This document shows positions 27,408 through 35,924 of a DNA stretch of 64,000 nt, piece after piece; position 1 is the first letter of the stretch, and each line of letters begins with the position of its first letter. Below the pieces are notes generated by a model that was given only the letters and a program-made list of their open reading frames with translations, ran no database searches and had not been told where the DNA came from. The stretch is from JBMHDN01 sp049889355 (lineage in GTDB: Bacteria; Pseudomonadota; Alphaproteobacteria; Puniceispirillales; Puniceispirillaceae). Location: positions 1-64,000 of the forward strand of contig JBMHDN010000046.1 of NCBI GenBank assembly GCA_049889355.1, written 5' to 3'. The position numbers and the translations under genes are program-made.

Positions 27408-27901
27408 TGCTTCGGATTTGGGCTTTGATACCGCCACGCTTTATCTGCCTCCTGATAGCAGCTGCTTCAGCGGACCTCTTGATCATTGCCCTTGCCTTTG
27501 AACATATTGGCGGCTATCTGCCCTGCAGCTTATGTATCGCCCAGCGCTGGCCGCATTTATTTATAATCCTCTTTGGCCTTGCCGGGTTTATTTTTCACCA
27601 GCCAAAACAACATCTGGCTATTCAGGGGCTGCTGGCCTTTGCGATCGCTGGTATTGCCTTATATCATGTCGGGGTAGAGCAGTCTTGGTGGGCTGGTCCT
27701 TCTGGGTGTAGCTCAAATTTAGATACTAGCGATCTCTCCAGCCTCACCGATGCGCTGCTGGCTGCACCGATGGTCAAATGTGATGAAATTGCTTGGTCCT
27801 TTATCGGGCTTTCTATGGCAGGCTGGCATATGCTGGCCAGCCTTGCGCTATCGGGACTGGCACTTGCCGGCTATATGAAGGCCCGTGCATCGACCCAATA
27901 A
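27407..27901 (+). CDS. DsbB-like disulfide bond formation protein
   Basis: DsbB proteins reoxidise DsbA by passing electrons to quinone in the inner membrane. The first redox pair is in GGYLPCSLCIAQRWPH (CxxC). A second pair can be assigned to GPSGCSSN and MVKCDEIAW in the second periplasmic loop, as in DsbB/DsbI. Four membrane helices fit the 164-residue length. The ATG at 27407 overlaps the previous stop; a GTG one codon earlier is also possible. The ubiquinone gene coq7 follows after 39 bases, a plausible functional link through quinone. Confidence 0.85.
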   Translation: MLRIWALIPPRFICLLIAAASADLLIIALAFEHIGGYLPCSLCIAQRWPHLFIILFGLAGFIFHQPKQHLAIQGLLAFAIAGIALYHVGVEQSWWAGPSGCSSNLDTSDLSSLTDALLAAPMVKCDEIAWSFIGLSMAGWHMLASLALSGLALAGYMKARASTQ

Positions 27902-27940
27902 ATTGGGTCCGGTTATGAAGAGGGATAAAGAGGGTATAGG

Positions 27941-28459
27941 ATGGATAAAAAGAGACTGGCTGAATGTTTGCGGGTCAACCATGCAGGTGAACGCGCCGCC
28001 CAGACGATTTATCAAGGCCAATTGGCAGTGTTAAAAAACCGGCCTGAAGCAGCCGAAATCCAGCATATGATGGAACAGGAAAAAGAGCATCTTGATACAT
28101 TTGACAGGCTGTTAAATGAGTATAAGGTGCGGCCGTCATTGCTTGATCCGGTCTGGGGCGCGGCTGGTTTTGCCCTTGGTGCGGCCACCGCGCTGATGGG
28201 CCCCAAAGCGGCCATGGCCTGTACGATTGCAGTAGAAGAGGTAATAGGCACCCATTATCAGGATCAGGTTTCTGATTTAGAAGCAAATGCACAAGAACCA
28301 GAATTGACCTCAACACTCGCTCGCTTCAGAGATGAAGAGCTAGAGCACCGCGATATTGCGATTGACCATGAAGGCGAAAAAGCCACGGCCTATCCGGTAC
28401 TGCGCCAGATTATTCAGACAGGCTGCCGGACTGCGATTAAAATTGCAGAGAAAATCTAG
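27941..28459 (+). CDS. coq7: Demethoxyubiquinone hydroxylase
   Basis: Coq7 performs the last ring hydroxylation of ubiquinone synthesis. The 172-residue protein has the di-iron ligands of the ferritin-like family: E in NHAGERAAQ, ExxH in EQEKEHLDT, E in CTIAVEEVIGTHY, and ExxH in RDEELEHRDIA. A short hydrophobic stretch (GFALGAATALMG) fits the known membrane-association region. The gene is complete and starts at the ATG 27941 with GGGTATAGG upstream. It supports a ubiquinone-using organism. Confidence 0.95.
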   Translation: MDKKRLAECLRVNHAGERAAQTIYQGQLAVLKNRPEAAEIQHMMEQEKEHLDTFDRLLNEYKVRPSLLDPVWGAAGFALGAATALMGPKAAMACTIAVEEVIGTHYQDQVSDLEANAQEPELTSTLARFRDEELEHRDIAIDHEGEKATAYPVLRQIIQTGCRTAIKIAEKI

Positions 28460-28506
28460 CAAGCTCTAGACCAAAATACAGGCCGTATCATCAGCGCCAG
28501 TAATTT

Positions 28507-29157
28507 TCAGCGCCGGTAATAATTGGGCGTGGTCGCATTGCTGAGTTTGGGTACAGGCTGAAAATCTGGATTGTCATTTTCAAGCTCGATATCCCAATAG
28601 AGATAGTCAGACCAGGTGTGATGCAGATGGTTTGGCGGAAAACGCCGGCCATTTTCCTGGAGCTGAAAAGTGTTGGGGGCAATCGGTTTGCGGATAGGGT
28701 GCATGCCACATTTTTCCGGCATTTTATTGGCCTTTATCAGATTACATCTGGTGCAGGCCGCCACCACATTCTGCCAGTTGGTGCCACCACCTCTGGAGCG
28801 CGGTATCACATGATCAAAGGTGAGCTCGTTAGCCGGAAAGCTGCTGGCACAATATTGACAGCTAAAGCTGTCACGTAAAAACACATTAAAACGGGTGAAA
28901 GCAGGCTGGCGCGATTGCACCACATATTCTTTCAAGGCAATCACCGATGGCAGCTGCATTTCAAAAGAAGGCGAGCTGACCAGCTGGTCATATTCCTGAA
29001 CGATATTGACCCTGTCGAGAAAGACCGCTTTGATCGCATCCTGCCAGCTCCATAAAGAGAGCGGGAAATAGCTAAGCGGCCTGAAATCTGCATTAAGCAC
29101 CAATGCTGGTGGCAGGCTGCCTGCGGTTGATGTGGCATTTGGCAACATATCTGTCAT
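28507..29157 (-). CDS. HNH endonuclease family protein
   Basis: A 216-residue protein with a central HNH nuclease domain. Two Cys pairs for structural zinc (SCQYCAS and CTRCNLIKAN) flank the catalytic LTFDHVIPRSRGGG and the N-containing NWQNVVAAC. The N-terminal part (LVLNADFRPLSYFPLSLWSW) matches a conserved alphaproteobacterial HNH family seen as a single chromosomal gene, not a mobile element. The ATG at 29157 has AGGAG upstream; the open frame extends to 29223 without better support. Cellular role unknown. Confidence 0.88.
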   Translation of the reverse strand: MTDMLPNATSTAGSLPPALVLNADFRPLSYFPLSLWSWQDAIKAVFLDRVNIVQEYDQLVSSPSFEMQLPSVIALKEYVVQSRQPAFTRFNVFLRDSFSCQYCASSFPANELTFDHVIPRSRGGGTNWQNVVAACTRCNLIKANKMPEKCGMHPIRKPIAPNTFQLQENGRRFPPNHLHHTWSDYLYWDIELENDNPDFQPVPKLSNATTPNYYRR

Positions 29158-29341
29158 GTGAGAAATGCTCCTATCCGTAAAACTACTACACCAGAGAAAA
29201 ACGCAGAAATCAACCACGCTCACTATATCTTGTGTGTATGATGGATAGTCTAACTCAACTTCTTGACAAATATATGACGTGATGATGATGCGCAGGCCGT
29301 CTTTTCAAAAGGCGGAATAGTGAGGTCAGATTTCATGCAGC

Positions 29342-30094
29342 TCACGCAGTGATATGCTGACAAAAAGAGACCAGCCGGCCCAGCATCGCCTCATCTATCC
29401 CATGGCCTGTATGCGGGCTGTGCAGCAGATCAGGCGCATAACCCAATGCAGCCAGTTTTTCAGCTGCATCATGACAGGCTTCTATGGGCACAACCTCATC
29501 ACGCGCGCCATGGGTGAGCAAAATAGGCAGTGGCATATCACCTGCGGCTTGATAATCATCAGCCGTTGGCAAGCCGCCTGAGAGGCAGGCCAAGCCAGCC
29601 GGTCGTTCAGCTGTGCTAAGCCCGGCTGCCAGCGTCATCATCCCGCCTTGAGAAAACCCGCCCAGCACAATATGCGAGACAGGGATATTAAAGGCTGCAG
29701 ATGCTGAGCTTAAAATCAGATGGATCAAAGCGCGTGTCTTTTTTGCGGCCTCTGGGACCGCGCGCCTGTCAACCTGCATGCCAAAGCCGGTTTCATCTGG
29801 GGTAAAGCTGAGTTCAAACCACTGACGCCCAGCTGGATTCATTGAACAGATTTCAGGGGCATTGACCGCCAGAAAATCGAAATTCGGCAAGTCAGGCTGC
29901 ATCAAGGGAAATAGACCAGCCAAATCTTGTGCATCTGCGCCCCATCCATGTAGCAAGATGAGCATATAGCGCGGCTGATCTTGGTCTGTGCCATCTTGAT
30001 TGGCGGCGGGCAGCGTAAACCCCTCAAAGTGATCAGATGGGGAAGCAGATACTGACGAAGATGAAACTGGAAGATGAATTGATTTTAACGCCAT
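29342..30094 (-). CDS. Phospholipase/carboxylesterase-family alpha/beta hydrolase
   Basis: A 250-residue serine hydrolase of the YpfH/carboxylesterase group. The triad is visible: nucleophile Ser in GGFSQGGMMT, Asp in LTHGARDEVVPI and His in SPHTGHGID. The oxyanion region is LILLHGWGADAQDL. No signal peptide; about 40 unstructured residues precede the fold, and a later start is possible. Substrate is probably a short acyl ester (family inference). Confidence 0.88.
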   Translation of the reverse strand: MALKSIHLPVSSSSVSASPSDHFEGFTLPAANQDGTDQDQPRYMLILLHGWGADAQDLAGLFPLMQPDLPNFDFLAVNAPEICSMNPAGRQWFELSFTPDETGFGMQVDRRAVPEAAKKTRALIHLILSSASAAFNIPVSHIVLGGFSQGGMMTLAAGLSTAERPAGLACLSGGLPTADDYQAAGDMPLPILLTHGARDEVVPIEACHDAAEKLAALGYAPDLLHSPHTGHGIDEAMLGRLVSFCQHITA

Positions 30095-30194
30095 TGCAGA
30101 ACTCTTATATAATAGGGTATGGCTATGACCCTAATCACAAAATTTTGCCCTGCAAAGGCGCGATTTTACACATGCTGAATAAAAGATATCTGCT

Positions 30195-31055
30195 GTGACA
30201 TCACCTCTTTACAAAACGCGCTTTGCCCCCTCGCCCACAGGCCATCTGCATATGGGGCATGCCTATTCAGCGCTGGTGGCCTTTGAGGCAGTGAACAGAG
30301 ATCCGGCGCGTTTTTGCCTGCGCATCGATGATTTGGATCACACACGTTGCAGACCAGAATATGTGCGCCAATTAGAAGATGACCTCAGCTGGCTTGGCCT
30401 GTCATGGCAGGCACAACCGCTCTGGCAGAGCAAGCGGCTAAGCCGGTATCAAGAGGCCTTAGCGCGTTTAAAAGAAGACGGGCTGATTTATCCATGTTTT
30501 CTCAGCCGCAAAGAATTAAACAGCCTGCTTTCTGCCCCGCATGACACGGCTGTGCCTGCCCCGCATACACGCGATTTGCTCAGCCCGCTAGAGCATGAGA
30601 GACGCAGCCTAAGCGGCGATGCGCCTGCCTGGCGCCTCGATATGAAAAAGGCTATTGCGCTGGCTCAGCAAAAAACCGGCAGCACCACGCCGTTTGTGCG
30701 GCATAACCGAGATGGCAGCATTTGTGCGATACAGCCTGATTTATTTGGCGATATTGTCATTGCGCGCAAAGATATCGGTGCTTCTTATCATCTGAGTGTG
30801 GTGCTGGATGATGCAGATAGCCAAATCGATTTGGTTGTCAGAGGGCAGGATTTGGAAAGCGCGACAGATATTCATATCTTGTTGCAGATTTTACTGGATT
30901 TGCCGCAGCCTGCCTATCATCACCATCGCTTGATCTGTGATGCAGATGGCAAGCGACTGGCCAAACGCGATGATGCACGATCTATTCTGGCCTATCGCAA
31001 TCAGGGCATGTCTGCTGAGGCATTCATCGCTTTATTGCCTGATTTACGAGGATAA
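30195..31055 (+). CDS. gluQ: Glutamyl-Q tRNA(Asp) synthetase
   Basis: GluQRS attaches glutamate to the queuosine at position 34 of tRNA-Asp. At 286 residues it is the truncated GluRS-like catalytic domain without an anticodon-binding domain. The HIGH-like motif is APSPTGHLHMGHA and the KMSKS region reads GKRLAKRDDARS. It starts with GTG at 30195. The zinc-binding Cys cluster of E. coli GluQRS is reduced to a single Cys (YPCFLSRKE), so this member probably lacks zinc. The sRNA gene lies just downstream. Confidence 0.9.
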   Translation: MTSPLYKTRFAPSPTGHLHMGHAYSALVAFEAVNRDPARFCLRIDDLDHTRCRPEYVRQLEDDLSWLGLSWQAQPLWQSKRLSRYQEALARLKEDGLIYPCFLSRKELNSLLSAPHDTAVPAPHTRDLLSPLEHERRSLSGDAPAWRLDMKKAIALAQQKTGSTTPFVRHNRDGSICAIQPDLFGDIVIARKDIGASYHLSVVLDDADSQIDLVVRGQDLESATDIHILLQILLDLPQPAYHHHRLICDADGKRLAKRDDARSILAYRNQGMSAEAFIALLPDLRG

Positions 31056-31120
31056 ACTGCGACATATTGTGCGTTTTTTAAAAAAATTGCAAAATCACGG
31101 TTTTTTTTGATGCGCATCGC

Positions 31121-31149
31121 TTGACTTTCTATCAGCAGAAGCGCATATA
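31121..31149 (+). promoter_or_regulatory. Strong sigma-70-type promoter of the sRNA gene
   Basis: TTGACT (31121-31126) and CATATA (31144-31149) are separated by exactly 17 bases. The predicted start is near 31156. It does not face a protein gene: the next gene is on the opposite strand, so the promoter drives the small RNA. Confidence 0.75.
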
Positions 31150-31155
31150 ACGCAC

Positions 31156-31222
31156 CGCACAAAGATTTTGTGTGTTTCCTCCCTGAACTTGGTCGTGCCC
31201 TGTCGGTCACGACCTTTTTTTT
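31156..31222 (+). ncRNA. Small RNA resembling the alphaproteobacterial MmgR/ar8 (suhB) family
   Basis: An intergenic transcript of about 65 nt is predicted. Its 5' hairpin is CACAAA-GAT-TTTGTG (31158-31172). A single-stranded stretch with TTTCCTCCCT at 31175-31184 follows; this is the unpaired anti-Shine-Dalgarno-like motif I recall as conserved in MmgR (Sinorhizobium, linked to polyhydroxybutyrate control). The 3' end is a Rho-independent terminator (31191-31222). Promoter, two hairpins, motif and terminator in about 100 bases make a gene here very likely; family assignment rests on the remembered motif and overall architecture. It probably acts in trans by base pairing with ribosome-binding sites, possibly with Hfq (inference). 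Confidence 0.78.
31191..31222 (+). terminator. Rho-independent terminator of the sRNA
   Basis: GGTCGTG (31191-31197) pairs with CACGACC (31208-31214), followed by eight T. It forms the 3' domain of the small RNA. Confidence 0.92.
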
Positions 31223-31320
31223 GGCTGAATTCTGGCTTTTTTTCTAAATTTGAAACCTATTGATGCGGTTTTGGAACCAATGTCTGGAGATGATAATTAT
31301 TGTGCGTTGCACAAAATATA

Positions 31321-32505
31321 TCATGCCCTGATCATATTCATTTTCCATTGCAGCAACAGGCTGATGGCAATAATGGCGATAGGTCCCAGCGCACAATAGA
31401 CCAAAATGGTCCAGCCAAACTGGCTGTGCAGCGCCCCTGCAAGCAAAGAGCAAAGCGCCACACAGGTGAAAATCACAAAATCAGCAACACCCTGCACCCG
31501 CCCTCTTTCAGCTGGCGCAGCAATAGAGGCAATGATGGAGGACCCGCCCACAAATAAGAAATTCCAACCCAGCCCCAGAAATACTAACGCCATCCAATAA
31601 TGCCAGAAACCCTGACCAGCAAGAGCAGCAATAACGGTGAGCAGATAAAATATAACCCCGCCCAGCAAAATACGCTCAACGCCAAACCGGCTGATCAGCG
31701 CGCCGGTGAATAAGGAGGGCGCAAACATGGCGATCACATGCCATTGAATAACGCGTGCATTAGCTTCATTGCCAAGCTGGCTGATATTGACGATTTGCAG
31801 AGGGGTTGCGGTCATCAAGAATGTCATCAGCGCATAGCCAAGTGCAGCACAGACGAGCCCGACAATAAAACGCGGCATCGCCAGAAAGGCGCTTATTGGC
31901 CGCCCTGCCCCTTGCGAGAGATCAGGCTTTGGCAGATGCGCTGACGCCAGGACAAACAAGGCCACCAGCATAAAACCAGCTGAGACCAAAAAACAGCCTG
32001 CATAAAGCGCCTCAGGGAATAAATCAAAGCTTCTGAAACTGATCTCAGGACCAATAAAAGCGGCCATCAGACCACCAATTAAAACAAGCGATAAGGCCCG
32101 GGGCTTGTCTTTATCCGAAACCGCATCAGCAGCTGCATAGCGATAGAATTGGGCGATCCCCTGACCAATGCCAAGCATGGTGGAGCCTGCCACAAACAGC
32201 ATGAACTGGCCGCTGAATACGCCATAGGCCTGAACCAAGCAGGAGATGATAGCCAGACATACACCGATGATAAAAATCGGCCGGCGGCCAAAATGCGCCA
32301 TCAGCAAAGAGGCTGGCAGTGTGGAAAACATCACCGCTACAAATTGCAAGGATAAAGGCAGGGTGGCGAGCCAGGGCTGAGGGGCTAACACCCCGCCAAC
32401 AAGGCCCGTATTGATGATATTCACATTCATCACCGTCATCATGACAGCTTGTGCTGCACCCATACGCCATACATTGGCTGGCAGCCCTTTGAGTAATGAA
32501 AGCAT
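31321..32505 (-). CDS. Major facilitator superfamily transporter
   Basis: A 394-residue, 12-helix MFS permease. The inter-helix 2/3 motif is recognisable in LMAHFGRRPIFIIG and a second-half equivalent in GALISRFGVERILLGG. Substrate unknown; drug/metabolite efflux is the commonest role for this size. It follows panC by 53 bases on the same strand and so may be the last gene of the psd-pssA-panB-panC operon, or have its own promoter there. Confidence 0.88.
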   Translation of the reverse strand: MLSLLKGLPANVWRMGAAQAVMMTVMNVNIINTGLVGGVLAPQPWLATLPLSLQFVAVMFSTLPASLLMAHFGRRPIFIIGVCLAIISCLVQAYGVFSGQFMLFVAGSTMLGIGQGIAQFYRYAAADAVSDKDKPRALSLVLIGGLMAAFIGPEISFRSFDLFPEALYAGCFLVSAGFMLVALFVLASAHLPKPDLSQGAGRPISAFLAMPRFIVGLVCAALGYALMTFLMTATPLQIVNISQLGNEANARVIQWHVIAMFAPSLFTGALISRFGVERILLGGVIFYLLTVIAALAGQGFWHYWMALVFLGLGWNFLFVGGSSIIASIAAPAERGRVQGVADFVIFTCVALCSLLAGALHSQFGWTILVYCALGPIAIIAISLLLQWKMNMIRA

Positions 32506-32558
32506 CTGTGTCTGCCTCGTTTTTGTCTGTCACATTTAACGGTAAAATCTGATAAGCA

Positions 32559-33416
32559 TCAGCCGATGGAAACGCCAATATTATCAATCAGCCTTGTCTG
32601 ACCAAGCCATACCGCCGCTAACAGCCGCGCCTGCCCAACCAGCTGACCATCCAGCTGATCAATGGGTGTCAGCGTTTCCGGCGCGACAAGCGTGACATAG
32701 TCAACAGACGCAAAACCATCTTGGTGCAATTTGCGCGTTGCTGCCTCTAACACCGCGCTGACAGGCCGGCCCTGTTGCATATCCGCTGCTGCCTCTTTCA
32801 GGCGTTGATACAATAATGGGGCTATCTGTGCGTGTTCAGGGGTCAGATATTGATTGCGTGAAGACAAGGCAAGCCCGTTTTCAGCCCGCACGGTTGCCAG
32901 CCCCTCTATCTGTATAGGGATATCTAAATCGCGCACCATTTGACGAATAACCGCCAATTGCTGATAGTCTTTCTCGCCAAACACTGCGATATCAGCTGGC
33001 ATGGCCATAAAGAGCTTGAGCACAACCGTCGCCACACCGCCAAAGAAATGCGGCCTAGCCTCAGCCTCCAGCCCAGTGGCCGCACCAGCCGGCACGACAG
33101 ATGTCGCATGATCACGGTGATAAAAAGAGGTGGGCGCAAAAAGGGCATGCACCTTATCAAGGGCGGCTATCTGGGTCATATCTGCCTCTAAGCCGCGCGG
33201 ATAGCGCTCAAAATCTTCACCGGCTGCAAATTGTGTGGGATTCACATAAATAGAGACCACCACCTTGTCAGCCATTGAGGCGGCATGACGCATCAGTGCC
33301 AGATGCCCGTCATGGATACCGCCCATGGTTGGGACAAGGGCAACTTTCTGCCCCTCATTTTGCCATGTCCGGATGAGGCGGCAGATATCTTGCTTGTCTC
33401 TGACCAGTTTCATCAT
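32559..33416 (-). CDS. panC: Pantothenate synthetase
   Basis: Joins pantoate and beta-alanine using ATP, the last step of pantothenate synthesis. The ATP-binding HxGH motif is VPTMGGIHDGHLALM (usually MGALHxGH), followed by SIYVNPTQF and FGEKDYQQLAVIRQMVRDL. Length 285 is normal. It overlaps panB by 4 bases; the tandem ATGATG allows a start at 33416 or 33413. panD is not in the window. Confidence 0.95.
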   Translation of the reverse strand: MMKLVRDKQDICRLIRTWQNEGQKVALVPTMGGIHDGHLALMRHAASMADKVVVSIYVNPTQFAAGEDFERYPRGLEADMTQIAALDKVHALFAPTSFYHRDHATSVVPAGAATGLEAEARPHFFGGVATVVLKLFMAMPADIAVFGEKDYQQLAVIRQMVRDLDIPIQIEGLATVRAENGLALSSRNQYLTPEHAQIAPLLYQRLKEAAADMQQGRPVSAVLEAATRKLHQDGFASVDYVTLVAPETLTPIDQLDGQLVGQARLLAAVWLGQTRLIDNIGVSIG

Positions 33417-34264
33417 TTGGCATTATCTGAATTAGATTTGGCGCTGTCCTGGGCCATTGATGCTTCGTGGAAAAGATGCTGATCAGCTGGGAAACGACAT
33501 TCTATCACCGCTGCGCGATAAGAGGCCGCCGCCTTTGTAACATCAGAGGACAAGCTGGCATGGCGTTCAACAAAGCGCGGGATAAATTGATTATAAAGAC
33601 CCAACATATCATCACTGACCAAAATCTGGCCTGAACAGGCAGCAGAGGCACCAATACCAATGGTGGGTATCTCTAACTGGCCAGCAATTTCAGCTGCCAC
33701 TTGCTCTATCATGCCCTCAAGCACAAGACCAAAGGCCCCTGCTGCCTGCACGGCCTCGGCATCTCTGGCCAACTGGGCTTGTTCATCTGTGGTGCGTCCG
33801 GTGATGCGATAGCCCTTTGGAGATGAGACTTGTTGCGGCAAAAGGCCGATATGACCCAGCACTGGGATATTGGCCTTGGTCAGCTTTTCAATGGTAGGGG
33901 CCAAATTTGCACCGCCTTCCAGCTTAACTGCATGCGCCCCTGTCTCAGCAATGAGCAAAGAAGCGTTATCAAGGGCCTGTTCAGGTGATGTCTCATAGCT
34001 GCCAGCAGGCATATCCACCACCACGAGTGATGTGCGTGCACGGCGCATCACCGCCCGGCCATGGGCTATCATCATCTGCATATCTGCCCCTTTGGTGGTG
34101 TCCATCCCATAGAGCACCATGGCCACTGAATCACCCACCAGCAACATATCGCAATGCGGGTCCAGCAACTCTGCCATCGGGGCTGTATAAGCGGTCAGGC
34201 AAACCAGCTTACGCTGTGTTGCAAGCTGTTGAAATGCGGCAATACCAAGAGATGTATCAGTCAT
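33413..34264 (-). CDS. panB: 3-methyl-2-oxobutanoate hydroxymethyltransferase
   Basis: Makes ketopantoate from 2-oxoisovalerate and methylene-THF, first committed step to pantothenate and CoA. Key segments: VCLTAYTAPMAELL, the metal site DMLLVGDSVAMVLYG, AVKLEGGANLAPTIE and GHIGLLPQQ. The ATG at 34264 (MTDTSLGI) is preferred; a GTG at 34276 would add four residues. It overlaps pssA and panC, so the three genes are translationally coupled. Confidence 0.95.
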   Translation of the reverse strand: MTDTSLGIAAFQQLATQRKLVCLTAYTAPMAELLDPHCDMLLVGDSVAMVLYGMDTTKGADMQMMIAHGRAVMRRARTSLVVVDMPAGSYETSPEQALDNASLLIAETGAHAVKLEGGANLAPTIEKLTKANIPVLGHIGLLPQQVSSPKGYRITGRTTDEQAQLARDAEAVQAAGAFGLVLEGMIEQVAAEIAGQLEIPTIGIGASAACSGQILVSDDMLGLYNQFIPRFVERHASLSSDVTKAAASYRAAVIECRFPADQHLFHEASMAQDSAKSNSDNAK

Positions 34265-35087
34265 CGCCTCTCTCACTTGAACCTGCTTTGACTTTTTCGG
34301 CCTGCAGACGCCGGCGATATTGCCGGACTGAGAAAATGATACTCAAAAGATAAAGAAATGCGCATCCGATATAAACCTGCCAGGCCACTGTTACGGTCAA
34401 GGAAGCGGCAAAGCCAATGGCCGCCAGCATCGGCAGGGCTGAGCGTGCAGGCAGACGGAAGGTTTTGCCTGAAAATGTAGGCAGCGTGCTGATCGCTGCG
34501 ATACCACACGCCATCAGCCAGCCAGAAACCGGCACCGCCTGACGTAAAAATTCATAGTCAAAAACCTGTGCTGCAGCAATTGGCAAGAGCACCAGACCCG
34601 CAGAGGCAGGGGCCGGCACACCGACAAAAAAGCCTTTTGCAAATTCCGGCTTATCCGGCAATTCAGAATCAAAACGTGCCAGTCTCAGAATGATACACAC
34701 CGCATAAAAGAGCGCGGTCATCCAGGCAATATTGCCATGATCAGCCAAGGCCCATTGATAGAGAATAAGCGCAGGCACCACACCAAAAACAACCGCATCG
34801 GTGAGGCTATCTAGGGCTGCACCAAAGGCGCTGGTGGCCCGTAATAAGCGGGCCATTCGCCCATCAAGCGCATCAAATACCGCCGCCAGCATCACCAGAG
34901 CAAGCGCGGTCTCCCAGCGCCCTTCTAAAGCCATGCGAAAGCCTGTCAGCCCTGCAATGAGGCCGCAAATGGTTACCATATTTGGCAACATCCAATTATA
35001 GGACACATTGGCAAAGGGACGCCTGCGCTGTCCTTGCCTTTTATCCCGCCCCGTGCTGGTTTCGGTTTCGTGATCCTGCGCTGTCAT
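34257..35087 (-). CDS. pssA: CDP-diacylglycerol-serine O-phosphatidyltransferase
   Basis: An integral-membrane phosphatidylserine synthase of the CDP-alcohol phosphotransferase family. The catalytic D-G-x2-A-R-x8-G-x3-D-x3-D motif is visible in DALDGRMARLLR followed by AFGAALDSLTD. Seven to eight hydrophobic segments fit the 276 residues. Together with psd just upstream (4-base overlap) it makes phosphatidylethanolamine. The last codons overlap panB. Confidence 0.94.
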   Translation of the reverse strand: MTAQDHETETSTGRDKRQGQRRRPFANVSYNWMLPNMVTICGLIAGLTGFRMALEGRWETALALVMLAAVFDALDGRMARLLRATSAFGAALDSLTDAVVFGVVPALILYQWALADHGNIAWMTALFYAVCIILRLARFDSELPDKPEFAKGFFVGVPAPASAGLVLLPIAAAQVFDYEFLRQAVPVSGWLMACGIAAISTLPTFSGKTFRLPARSALPMLAAIGFAASLTVTVAWQVYIGCAFLYLLSIIFSVRQYRRRLQAEKVKAGSSERGDD

Positions 35088-35812
35088 TTCACCATCGCTT
35101 TGAGAGGTGTTTTACCTTCTTTACGGGTTGCATCTGCCAGGACCGTCTCGCCTGCCACTGCGCGCTGATCACCTGCGACCAGCACTTTCCAGTCAGCTGG
35201 AATCCAGACATCCACACGGCTGCCAAAACGAATCAGGCCAAACACATCACCTGCTTGTCGCTTATCGCCAATATTCACATCACATAAAATACGCCGTGCC
35301 ACCAGCCCAGCAATCTGGACAAACCCAATCTGGAACGGCTTGCCATTTTTTTCAAAATCAGTGGTGATGGTCAGCGCATTGCGCTCATTATCAACAGAAG
35401 CCTTGTCTAGGCTGGCATTCAGAAATTTGCCTCTGTGATAGCTGATATGGTCTATTCTGCCGGCCATTGGCAGACGGTTTACATGCACATCAAACACATT
35501 CATGAAAATGGCGATGCGCTGATAATCACCTGCAGGCAGCTGCATCTCTGCTGGTGGATCCAGCTTTTCAACACTCAATATGCGGCCATCTGCTGGTGAT
35601 ATGACCCAGCCTTCAGCCTGTGGGATGGCACGTGGCGGATTGCGGAAAAAATAAACACACCAGAGGCAAAGCGGCACGCCGATCACAAAAAAACTGGTTT
35701 CAATACTGCCAATCGCCAGCGTCACAGCGACAAACAACAAAATGAAAGGCCAGCCAGCTGGATGTATCGGCACCAGCATTTCTTCTTTTATGGCTTTGTA
35801 AATATGCATCAC
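35084..35812 (-). CDS. psd: Phosphatidylserine decarboxylase
   Basis: Converts phosphatidylserine to phosphatidylethanolamine. This is the short archaeal/alphaproteobacterial-type enzyme (242 residues). The self-cleavage site producing the pyruvoyl group is the Gly-Ser of LIRFGSRVDVW. VISPADGRILSVE and FMNVFDVHVNRLP are the other conserved blocks. A hydrophobic N-terminal segment (WPFILLFVAVTLAI) anchors it. First gene of the leftward psd-pssA-panB-panC operon. Confidence 0.95.
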   Translation of the reverse strand: MMHIYKAIKEEMLVPIHPAGWPFILLFVAVTLAIGSIETSFFVIGVPLCLWCVYFFRNPPRAIPQAEGWVISPADGRILSVEKLDPPAEMQLPAGDYQRIAIFMNVFDVHVNRLPMAGRIDHISYHRGKFLNASLDKASVDNERNALTITTDFEKNGKPFQIGFVQIAGLVARRILCDVNIGDKRQAGDVFGLIRFGSRVDVWIPADWKVLVAGDQRAVAGETVLADATRKEGKTPLKAMVK

Positions 35813-35924
35813 ATGTCCATCAGGTTTGAAAAAAACATGCTAGAGTGGCGCGTTTCAGCTGCCTTGCCCCAGCCCTGCCTCTTATAGAACGAAAAGATGA
35901 AAATGACAAAAGCTGATCAGCGCT

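Noticed and set aside
28507..29157. HNH endonuclease as a homing or mobile element
   Set aside because: No intron, intein, integrase, direct repeats or insertion into another gene is visible; the family is a common single-copy chromosomal gene in Alphaproteobacteria.
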